Assembly: GCF_002261355.1 (NCBI RefSeq)
Contig: NZ_NEVU01000001.1
Span: 930,001-994,000, forward strand
Length of the DNA: 64,000 bases
Direction of reading: 5' to 3'
Source: Bordetella genomosp. 12
Lineage (GTDB): Bacteria; Pseudomonadota; Gammaproteobacteria; Burkholderiales; Burkholderiaceae_B
Part shown: positions 57,541 to 64,000 of the stretch, in pieces
How the letters are laid out: each line of letters starts with the position of its first letter
Position numbering within the stretch: the stretch's first letter is position 1
Translations under genes and position numbers: made by a program
The notes under the pieces: model-generated
Seen by the model: the letters and a program-made list of their open reading frames with translations, nothing else
Databases searched by the model: none
Told to the model about the DNA's origin: nothing

Positions 57541-57578
57541 GGCACTGTCTCCGTGGCGCCTGGCGCCTGTTTTTATTT

Positions 57579-57615
57579 ATCGATGACATCGATATGAAAC
57601 ATATCAATCATCGAT
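57579..57615 (+). promoter_or_regulatory. Operator repeats between lysR and iorA
   Basis: ATCGAT occurs at 57579-57584, 57588-57593 and 57610-57615, and GATATG/CATATC (57591-57605) is a perfect inverted repeat around AAA. The block is AT-rich and sits just upstream of the iorA promoter, as expected for LysR recognition and activation sites. Confidence 0.6.
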
Positions 57616-57644
57616 TGTTTAGATTGTAGTTCCGCTCCTACTAT
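57615..57644 (+). promoter_or_regulatory. Candidate iorA promoter
   Basis: TTGTTT (57615-57620), 18-nt spacer and TACTAT (57639-57644), 50 nt before the iorA ATG and adjoining the LysR-type repeats. Confidence 0.5.
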
Positions 57645-57693
57645 GCCTCCAAATCGATGATGGCGGTGCAGAGCCGCCCGGGAGACAAGGGGT

Positions 57694-59832
57694 ATGGAGC
57701 GTTCATTCGCACGCGAAGTGGGCAGTCTGGCGCTCGGCGCCGGCGAGGTCTTTCATGGCGAGGGCATTCTCGCGGTCACCAAGGCCCTGCTGCAGTCCGG
57801 CGTGAGCTATATCGGCGGCTACCAAGGCGCGCCGGTGTCGCATCTGATCGATGTCCTGGGCGATGCGCGCGAGCTGCTCGACGAGCTCGGCATCTACTTC
57901 GAGAACAGCGCCTCCGAGGCCGGGGCCGCGGCCATGCTGGGCGCTTCCATCCACTATCCGGTGCGCGGCGCGGTGACCTGGAAGTCCACGGTGGGCACCA
58001 ATGTGGCCTCCGACGCGCTGTCCAACCTGGCGTCGGCCGGGGTGACGGGCGGCGCGCTGATCATCCTGGGCGAAGACTACGGTGACGGCTCGAGCATCAT
58101 TCAGGAGCGCACGCATGCCTTCGCGATGAAGTCGCAGATCTGGCTCATGGATCCGCGCCCCAATCTCACGTCGATCGTGGATGCGGTCGAGCAGGCCTTT
58201 CAGTTGTCCGAGGCCAGCCAGACGCCGGTGATGATGCAGTTGCGCATCCGCGCCTGTCATGTGCATGGCAGCTTTGTGTGCAAGGACAACGTCGCGCCCG
58301 CGGTGTCCACGCGCCAGGCCCTGCGCGAGGGCAAGTTCGATTATTCGCGCATCAATCTGCCGCCCTCGATCTACGAGCACGAACGCCAGAAGGTGCAGGT
58401 GCGCTGGCCGGCGGCGCTGGAGCATATCCGCCGTGCGGGCCTGAACGAGACCTTTCCGGGCAAGCGTGACAAGCTCGGCCTGATCGTGCCGGGCGGCCTG
58501 TACAACGGCCTGATCCGCGCCTTGCAGCAACTGGGCCTGGCCGATGTGTTCGGCGCCAGCGAGCTGCCCATCCATGTGCTGAACGTGGTGTACCCGCTCG
58601 TGCCGGATGCGCTGCAGGCCTTCTGTGCCGGCAAGGACGCCGTGCTGATCGTCGAGGAAGGGCAGCCCAATTATCTGGAAGAGGCGCTCACGGCCCTGTT
58701 GCGCCGCGCCGGGCTGGCTACCCGCGTGCATGGCAAGGATGTGTTTCCCATGGCCGGTGAGTACAACGGCGAAGTGATGCTGCGGGGCGTGGCCGCCTAC
58801 CTGGAGCGCGCCCAGCCGGAATCGGGCAGCGCGGCCGCCGCAGGCGGCCTGACCGGCCACAAACAGGCCGCCGTGCAGGCCTTGGGCGAACCGGTGCCGA
58901 CCCGTCCGCCGGGCTTTTGTGTGGGCTGTCCGGAGCGGCCCGTGTTCTCGGCCATCAAGATGGTGCAGCAGAAGCTGGGGCCCTTGCATATCAGCGCCGA
59001 TATCGGCTGCCACACCTTCGGCACCCTGGCGCCGTTCAATATCGGCAGCACGGTGCTGGGCTATGGCCTGGGGCTGGCGAGTTCGTCGGGCATCGCCCCG
59101 CTCATGGGCCGGCGCGTGGTCAGCGTGATGGGCGATGGCGGCTTCTGGCACAACGGCTTTACCAGCGGCGTGGTCAACGCCATGTACAACAACCAGGATT
59201 CCGTGCTGGTGATCCTGAAGAATGGCTATACCTCGGCCACGGGCACGCAGGCCATTCCTTCTTCGCCGTCGCAGCCGGCCGCCAAGCCGCTGACGCTGGA
59301 TATCGAGACGGCGCTGCGCGGGGTGGGCGTGAAGTGGTTGCGCAAAGTGCCCAGCTATCACGTGGCGGATATGCGGCGCACCCTGGATGAGGCGATGACC
59401 ACCGAAGAGGGCGGTCTGAAAGTCATCATCGCCGATGGCGAATGCCAGCTCGAACGCCAGCGGCGCATCAAACCGCAGAACGCGCAACGGCTCAAGCAGG
59501 GGCTGCGCGTGGTGCGCACGCGCTTTGGCATCGATGAGGACGTCTGCACGGGCGATCATTCCTGTATCCGGCTCTCGGGCTGTCCGTCCTTGTCGGTCAA
59601 GCCCAATCCCAGCCCCTTGCGCACCGACCCCGTGGCCACGGTCAATCAGGGTTGCGTGGGTTGCGGGCTGTGTGGCGAGGTGGCCCATGCGGCGCAGCTG
59701 TGCCCCTCTTTCTTCAAGGCCGAGATCGTTCAGAACCCCAGCGCGTGGGAGCGGCGCCTGGCGCGCTGGCGCGAACGGCTCATCCATGCCATGGCCGGGC
59801 GGGCCAGCCTGCCGCGCGAGGTGACGGCATGA
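57694..59832 (+). CDS. iorA: Indolepyruvate ferredoxin oxidoreductase, alpha subunit (IorA)
   Basis: A 712-residue thiamine-diphosphate enzyme subunit that oxidatively decarboxylates aryl-2-oxoacids to aryl-acetyl-CoA. Order: PP-like domain with GGYQGAPVSHLIDVLG and ENSASEAGAAAMLGAS; middle domain; TPP-binding domain with GDG at 480-482 and N499-N500; C-terminal ferredoxin domain. The first cluster motif is C618-x5-C624-x5-C630-P, far from CxxCxxC; the second is C654-x2-C657-x2-C660 with C670-P. This Cys spacing is what I know of aerobic-bacterial IorA, but it may mean one of two Fe-S clusters is altered. ATG 57694 has GGAGACAAGGGG upstream; stop overlaps iorB. Confidence 0.9.
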   Translation: MERSFAREVGSLALGAGEVFHGEGILAVTKALLQSGVSYIGGYQGAPVSHLIDVLGDARELLDELGIYFENSASEAGAAAMLGASIHYPVRGAVTWKSTVGTNVASDALSNLASAGVTGGALIILGEDYGDGSSIIQERTHAFAMKSQIWLMDPRPNLTSIVDAVEQAFQLSEASQTPVMMQLRIRACHVHGSFVCKDNVAPAVSTRQALREGKFDYSRINLPPSIYEHERQKVQVRWPAALEHIRRAGLNETFPGKRDKLGLIVPGGLYNGLIRALQQLGLADVFGASELPIHVLNVVYPLVPDALQAFCAGKDAVLIVEEGQPNYLEEALTALLRRAGLATRVHGKDVFPMAGEYNGEVMLRGVAAYLERAQPESGSAAAAGGLTGHKQAAVQALGEPVPTRPPGFCVGCPERPVFSAIKMVQQKLGPLHISADIGCHTFGTLAPFNIGSTVLGYGLGLASSSGIAPLMGRRVVSVMGDGGFWHNGFTSGVVNAMYNNQDSVLVILKNGYTSATGTQAIPSSPSQPAAKPLTLDIETALRGVGVKWLRKVPSYHVADMRRTLDEAMTTEEGGLKVIIADGECQLERQRRIKPQNAQRLKQGLRVVRTRFGIDEDVCTGDHSCIRLSGCPSLSVKPNPSPLRTDPVATVNQGCVGCGLCGEVAHAAQLCPSFFKAEIVQNPSAWERRLARWRERLIHAMAGRASLPREVTA

Positions 59833-61340
59833 CGGCCCCCGTGACGATATTGATCGCCGCCCTGGGCGGCGAAGGCGGCGGGGTGCTGGCCGATTGGATC
59901 ATCGCGGCGGCCACGGCGCAGGACTATCCGGTGCAGAGCACGTCGGTGCCCGGCGTGGCGCAGCGCACGGGCGCGACCAACTATTACCTGGAGATTCTGC
60001 CGGTGCCGCGCGCCGAACTGGGTGGCCGCGAGCCGGTGTTTTCGCTCGTGCCCTATCCGGGCGATGTGTCCATCGTGGCCGCTTCCGAGTTGGTGGAAGC
60101 CGGCCGCATGCTGCAGGGCGGCTATGTGCATCCGCAGAAGACGGTGCTGGTCGCGTCGACGCATCGCGAGTACGCCGTCTCGGAGAAATCCGCCATGGGC
60201 GACGGCCGCTATGACGGCGCGCGTGTCACCGCCGCCGCCGCCACGCTGGCGCATGAGGCCATTCTGTTCGATATGGCGGTGCTGGCGGCCCGCCACCGCA
60301 CGGTGATCAACACGGTGCTGTTCGGCGCCATGGCCGGCAGCGGGGCCTTGCCTTTCGATCGCAGCGCCTGTGAGGCCGCGATCCGGCAGTCCGGCAAGGC
60401 GGTCGAGGCCAGCCTGGCCGGTTTCGCGGCCGGTTACGACCGGGCGCGCGGCGATGCGGCGCCCGAGGCGGCGCGGCCCGCGCAAGCCGCGGCGCTGCCT
60501 TCGGCGCGCGTGGCGGCCCTGCCTGCCGTGCTGCGCGAGGTGGCTGGCGCCGGGGCGGCGCTAGTGCAGGACTATCAGGATCGCCGCTACGCGGATCTGT
60601 ATCTGGATCGCGTGGAACGGATGCTGCAGGACGAACAGGCCTATGGCGATGCGGCGCTGGATGTCAGCCGTGAGACGGCACGCTATCTGGCGCTGTGGAT
60701 GAGCTACGAGGACGTGATCCGCGTGGCCGATCTGAAGACGCGGCGCGAACGGCTGGCGCGCGTGCGTCGCGAGGTTGGCGCGGGCCAGGGCGAGCCGCTG
60801 CATGTCACCGAGTTTCTCAAGCCGGGTCTGGACGAGGTCTGTTCGGTGCTGCCCGCCGGCCTGGCGGGCTGGTTGCGGCGGCGGCTGACGCCGCGGCTGG
60901 GCAAGCGCGGCATGGGCTTGCATGTGCGCACCAGCACGGTGAGCGGCTTTGCCTTGCTGTGCCTGTTGCGCAGCCTGCGCCGCTGGCGCCCGCGCACCGA
61001 GCGGTATCTGCAGGAGCAGGCCTTGATCGAGCGCTGGCTGCATCAGGTGCGCGCGCTGCTGCCGCTGTCGCCGTCCGCCGCGCTGGAGCTCGCCTTGTGC
61101 GGCAACCTGGTCAAGGGCTATGGCGAAACCAGCGAGCGCGGGCACCGCAATCTCGGCGCCATTCTGGACGATGCACAGCAGACCGGTGCGCTGCAGGACC
61201 TGCCCGCCCGCATCGCGGCGGCGCGCCGCGCGGCGCTGGCCGACCCGCAGGGCAAGGCGCTGGCGCGCGCCCTGGATCTTCCCGACCCCCCGATGATCGA
61301 GCAGCCGTTGCGCTTCGTGCGCAAGGCCGCCAGTTCCTGA
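59829..61340 (+). CDS. iorB: Indolepyruvate ferredoxin oxidoreductase beta subunit with C-terminal extension (IorB-DUF6537)
   Basis: A 503-residue protein. The first about 190 residues are the POR-gamma-like domain (GEGGGVLADWIIAAA, VPGVAQRTGATNYYLEI) that makes up the whole of archaeal IorB. The remaining about 300 residues are the extension found in bacterial IorB-like proteins (LYLDRVERML, RYLALWMSYEDVIRVADLKTR, GKRGMGLHVRTSTVSGFALL, NLVKGYGETSERGHRNL). Start ATG 59829 makes an ATGA overlap with iorA. The subunits together transfer electrons to a ferredoxin; no ferredoxin gene is near. Confidence 0.88.
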   Translation: MTAPVTILIAALGGEGGGVLADWIIAAATAQDYPVQSTSVPGVAQRTGATNYYLEILPVPRAELGGREPVFSLVPYPGDVSIVAASELVEAGRMLQGGYVHPQKTVLVASTHREYAVSEKSAMGDGRYDGARVTAAAATLAHEAILFDMAVLAARHRTVINTVLFGAMAGSGALPFDRSACEAAIRQSGKAVEASLAGFAAGYDRARGDAAPEAARPAQAAALPSARVAALPAVLREVAGAGAALVQDYQDRRYADLYLDRVERMLQDEQAYGDAALDVSRETARYLALWMSYEDVIRVADLKTRRERLARVRREVGAGQGEPLHVTEFLKPGLDEVCSVLPAGLAGWLRRRLTPRLGKRGMGLHVRTSTVSGFALLCLLRSLRRWRPRTERYLQEQALIERWLHQVRALLPLSPSAALELALCGNLVKGYGETSERGHRNLGAILDDAQQTGALQDLPARIAAARRAALADPQGKALARALDLPDPPMIEQPLRFVRKAASS

Positions 61341-61432
61341 GTGGCGGCCTGACGGCCGCAGGCAGTTCCCCCGCATCGCCGCGTCAGACGGCGGGCAAGC
61401 CCAGCAGTCCCAAAACGACTAGGAGACAAACG

Positions 61433-62587
61433 ATGAAGCGCATGTTGACCCGGCGGCTGCCTGCCGCCCTGGCCTGTGCCGTAGCGGTATTCGCCACCCC
61501 CGTGCACGCCGATCCTGCCCCGATCAAGGTCGGCGCCGTGGTCTCGGCCACGGGCCCCGCCTCTTTTCTGGGCGACCCGGAACAGAAGACCCTGCAGCTT
61601 TACGTGGACAAGCTCAACGCCGACGGCGGGGTGCTGGGGCGCAAACTCGCGCTCACGCTGTATGACGACGCCAGCGATGCCAACAAGGCCAACGCCTTCG
61701 TGCGCCGCCTGATCATGCAGGACGGCGTCGACGTGATCGTCGGCGGCTCGACCACGGGCTCCACCATGGCCATGGTGCCGCAGGTGCAAAGCGCCAAGAT
61801 TCCCTTCGTGTCGCTGGCCGCCGCCAGTGTGATTGTCGAGCCCGTCAAACCCTGGGTCTTCAAGATGCCGCACTCGGATCGCATGGCCGCCGCCAAGGTG
61901 CTGGAGGACATGAAGAAAAACGGCGTGACCCGCATGGCGCTGCTGTCCGATACCGGCGGCTTCGGCAAGTCCGGCCGCGCCGAAACCTTGAAGCTGGCGC
62001 AGGCCATGGGCGTGGAGGTGGTCGACGATCAGCAGTATGGCGAGCGCGACACCGACATGACGCCGCAGCTCACGCGCATCAAGTCCAGCAATGCCCAGGC
62101 GGTCTTTGTCTTCGGCACCGGCCAGGCGCCGGCCATCATCGCCCGCAACTATCGCCAACTGGCCATGAAGCAGCCGCTCTATACCAGCCATGGTCAGGCC
62201 TCGATGGAGTTCGTGCGTCTGGCGGGCGATGCGGCGGAAGGCATCCGCATGCCGTCGCCGGCGCTGCAAGTGGCCCGCAGCCTGCCTGCCAGCGATCCCC
62301 AGCGCGAGGTCAGCGTCAATTACGCCCAGGCCTTCGAGGACAAGCACAAGGTGGAGGTGTCGACGTTTGGCGGTTACGCCCATGACGGCCTGCTGATGGT
62401 GGTCGACGCCATCAAGCGCGCCGGCGGCACCGATCCGGCCAAGCTGCGCCAGGCGCTGGAAGACACCAAGGGCTTCGTCGGCGTGAGCGGCATCTACACC
62501 ATGACGCCCGAGGACCATATGGGCCTGGATATCTCCGCGTTCCGCATGGTGGAGGTTCGCAAGGGAGCCTTCCAGGCGCTGCCCTGA
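61433..62587 (+). CDS. ABC transporter periplasmic amino-acid-type binding protein
   Basis: A 384-residue LIVBP-like receptor with signal peptide ending PVHADPAPI, then AVVSATGPASFLGDPEQKTLQLYVDKLNADGG and VDVIVGGSTTGSTMAMVP. ATG 61433 follows AGGAG. It lies between iorB and the FMN dehydrogenase gene in a row of plus-strand genes that ends in a LivH-type permease, so it should feed that transporter. Ligand may be a 2-hydroxy or 2-oxo (aryl) acid, by context. Confidence 0.9.
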   Translation: MKRMLTRRLPAALACAVAVFATPVHADPAPIKVGAVVSATGPASFLGDPEQKTLQLYVDKLNADGGVLGRKLALTLYDDASDANKANAFVRRLIMQDGVDVIVGGSTTGSTMAMVPQVQSAKIPFVSLAAASVIVEPVKPWVFKMPHSDRMAAAKVLEDMKKNGVTRMALLSDTGGFGKSGRAETLKLAQAMGVEVVDDQQYGERDTDMTPQLTRIKSSNAQAVFVFGTGQAPAIIARNYRQLAMKQPLYTSHGQASMEFVRLAGDAAEGIRMPSPALQVARSLPASDPQREVSVNYAQAFEDKHKVEVSTFGGYAHDGLLMVVDAIKRAGGTDPAKLRQALEDTKGFVGVSGIYTMTPEDHMGLDISAFRMVEVRKGAFQALP

Positions 62588-62597
62588 CGAGGCCGGC

Positions 62598-63755
62598 ATG
62601 CGTTTGAATGTCGCGGATTTCCGTCAGCGGGCCCGCCGGGTGCTGCCTCGCTTCGTGTTCGATTATGTCGAAGGCGGCGCCGAGGACGAACGCTGCCTGG
62701 CGCGCAATCGCGCTGACCTCGAGCGGCTGGATCTGCTGCCGCAGGGGCTGCGCGATACGCGCCATGTCGATACCGGCGTGGACGTCTTCGGCCAGCGCTG
62801 GGCCGCGCCCGTGGGCGTGGCGCCCGTCGGGCTGGCGGGCTTGGTGCGCCCGGGCGGCGATGTGCTGGCCGCGGCGGCGGCGGGTGCCGCGGGCCTGCCC
62901 TATGTCCTGTCGACGGCCTCCAACAGCCGGCTGGAGGCCGTGCGCGAGGCCACGTCCGGCCCCTGTTGGATGCAGCTGTACGTCATGCAGGCGCGCGAAC
63001 TGGCCGAGCAGATCGTGCAGCGGGCGCAGGCGGCCGGCTTCGATGCGCTGGTGCTGACCATCGACGTGCCGGTCAGCGGCTACCGCGAGCGGGATGTGCG
63101 CAATGGTTTCTCGCTGCCGTTTCGTCCCGGGCCCGCCATGCTATGGGACATGCTGCGCCATCCCCGCTGGCTGGCCAGGATGGCGGCGTCCGGCGCGCCG
63201 GGTTTCGTCAACCTGGCGCCGCAGCGGCAGACGGCATCGCCCCAGGCCCAGGCGGCCTTGTTGGCGCGCGCCATGGATCGCTCGCTGGTCTGGGAGGATC
63301 TGGCCTGGCTGCGTTCGCTGTGGCGGGGGCCCTTGCTGCTCAAAGGGGTGCTGCATCCCGAGGATGCGCGCCGGGCCGCCAGCCTGGGTGTGGACGGCAT
63401 CATCGTGTCCAACCACGGCGGCCGCCAGTTGGATGCCGCGCCTTCCGCCATTCGGATGCTGCCGCAGATCCGCGCCGCGGCGGGGCAGACCCTGCCGCTG
63501 TTCGTCGATGGCGGGGTGCGCCGTGGCGCCGATGTGGCGCGCGCCCTGGCCAGCGGCGCGAACGGCGTTTTCGTGGGCCGGCCCATGGCCTATGGCCTGG
63601 CCGTGGCAGGGCAGGCCGGTGTGGAACAGGTATTGACGCTTCTGGCCGCCGAGCTGGCGCGCACCATGACCCTCATGGGGGTGGCGCGCGTGCAGGACTT
63701 CGGCGCAACGCATATTTGCAGGCAGGATTTCGACAAGCGAGGCTCGCATGGCTGA
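62598..63755 (+). CDS. FMN-dependent alpha-hydroxyacid dehydrogenase (lactate/mandelate dehydrogenase type)
   Basis: A 385-residue flavoprotein that oxidises an (S)-2-hydroxyacid to the 2-oxoacid. Starts RARRVLPRFVFDYVEGGAEDE; catalytic H273 lies in SNHGGRQLD, with LTIDVPVSGYRERDVRNGF and VDGGVRRGADVARALASGA for FMN phosphate. Longer loop residues 170-215 suit a membrane-associated mandelate or lactate dehydrogenase rather than glycolate oxidase. Ten nt after the receptor gene, and overlaps the permease gene by 8 nt, so it belongs to the ior operon. The product 2-oxoacid could be the IorAB substrate. Confidence 0.9.
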   Translation: MRLNVADFRQRARRVLPRFVFDYVEGGAEDERCLARNRADLERLDLLPQGLRDTRHVDTGVDVFGQRWAAPVGVAPVGLAGLVRPGGDVLAAAAAGAAGLPYVLSTASNSRLEAVREATSGPCWMQLYVMQARELAEQIVQRAQAAGFDALVLTIDVPVSGYRERDVRNGFSLPFRPGPAMLWDMLRHPRWLARMAASGAPGFVNLAPQRQTASPQAQAALLARAMDRSLVWEDLAWLRSLWRGPLLLKGVLHPEDARRAASLGVDGIIVSNHGGRQLDAAPSAIRMLPQIRAAAGQTLPLFVDGGVRRGADVARALASGANGVFVGRPMAYGLAVAGQAGVEQVLTLLAAELARTMTLMGVARVQDFGATHICRQDFDKRGSHG

Positions 63756-64000
63756 TTTCGCGCAATTCGTTTTCGCCGGGCTGACCACGGGCGCCATCTA
63801 CGCCCTGGCGGCACTGGGTTTTTCCGTCATTTACAACGCCAGCGGCATCATCAACTTCGCCCAAGGGGATTTTCTGATGCTGGGCGGCATGGTCGCGGCC
63901 ACGCTGGTCGCCGCCCAGGTGCCGCTGCCGGCCGCCGTGGCGGCGGGCGTGGGGGTGGGTATCGCCGTGGGGCTCTTGCTGTACTTCCTGGCCATCCGCC
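63748..64000 (+). CDS. LivH-type ABC permease, cut by the window edge
   Basis: 84 codons are visible. The start MADFAQFVFAGLTTGAIYALAALGFSVIYN is followed by SGIINFAQGDFLMLGG, the hallmark of LivH-type branched-chain permeases. It starts within the end of the FMN dehydrogenase gene (8-nt overlap). The rest, and presumably LivM, LivG and LivF partners, lie beyond the window. Confidence 0.9.
   Translation, partial: MADFAQFVFAGLTTGAIYALAALGFSVIYNASGIINFAQGDFLMLGGMVAATLVAAQVPLPAAVAAGVGVGIAVGLLLYFLAIR

Noticed and set aside
57657-58085. A 142-codon plus-strand frame starting upstream of iorA
   Set aside because: It is in a different frame inside iorA, is Arg/Gly-rich and has no domain; iorA in the right frame shows clear motifs.

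Overview
The window is a GC-rich, gene-dense stretch of chromosome that looks like a betaproteobacterium of the Alcaligenaceae (Bordetella/Achromobacter type). The grounds are three periplasmic Bug/TctC-type receptors with no membrane partners, many LysR regulators, a MutL of the MutH-independent type, and blocks such as hda/pcnB/folK and tsaE/amiC. There are about 55 protein genes. I see no rRNA, tRNA, IS element, phage or CRISPR array. The genus is inferred from gene content, not from a marker gene.

Layout. 1-10.2 kb is housekeeping: a DedA protein, a Tat-exported PhoX-type phosphatase, an overlapping minus-strand run hda - HAD hydrolase - pcnB - folK, then purM and the overlapping pair mutL-miaA. 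10.2-17.5 kb has a second DedA protein, tsaE-amiC (70-nt overlap, with an AT-rich island inside tsaE), fumC behind a Fur-box-like site, an AEC permease, a Bug receptor and a LysR regulator. 17.6-24.5 kb has gamma-glutamyltransferase, a minus-strand run pdxH - flavin reductase - FAD oxidoreductase - purU, then an MFS carrier and a ChaC-like protein. 24.8-30.2 kb is a tightly overlapping macA-macB-outer-membrane-factor-tcdA operon. 30.2-37.7 kb is pabC, pabB and a double-length (1919-aa) UvrA. A 42-codon basic small protein with its own promoter, Shine-Dalgarno site and terminator lies at about 38.1 kb. 38.4-40.8 kb has a META-domain lipoprotein and a TPR protein. 41.0-45.5 kb is a complete liv-type branched-chain amino acid ABC operon, followed by metY.

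47.3-64 kb is accessory metabolism in cassette form. One block is LysR - cupin dioxygenase-like - Bug - SDR. Next come a Fur-box-preceded DUF4198 protein, an XRE-cupin regulator with a GNAT acetyltransferase, and an enolase-superfamily enzyme with a Bug receptor and two back-to-back LysR genes. The last block is a plus-strand operon, cut by the right edge: iorA-iorB, a periplasmic amino-acid-type receptor, an FMN 2-hydroxyacid dehydrogenase and the start of a LivH-type permease. I read it as uptake and oxidation of an (aryl)lactate-like 2-hydroxyacid to a 2-oxoacid, then oxidative decarboxylation to an acyl-CoA. The substrate is an inference.

The points most worth a second look are the 42-codon gene, the tandem UvrA, the iorAB/hydroxyacid cluster with its repeat-rich divergent operator, the AT-rich promoter-like island inside tsaE, and the Fur-box-like sites before fumC and the DUF4198 gene.
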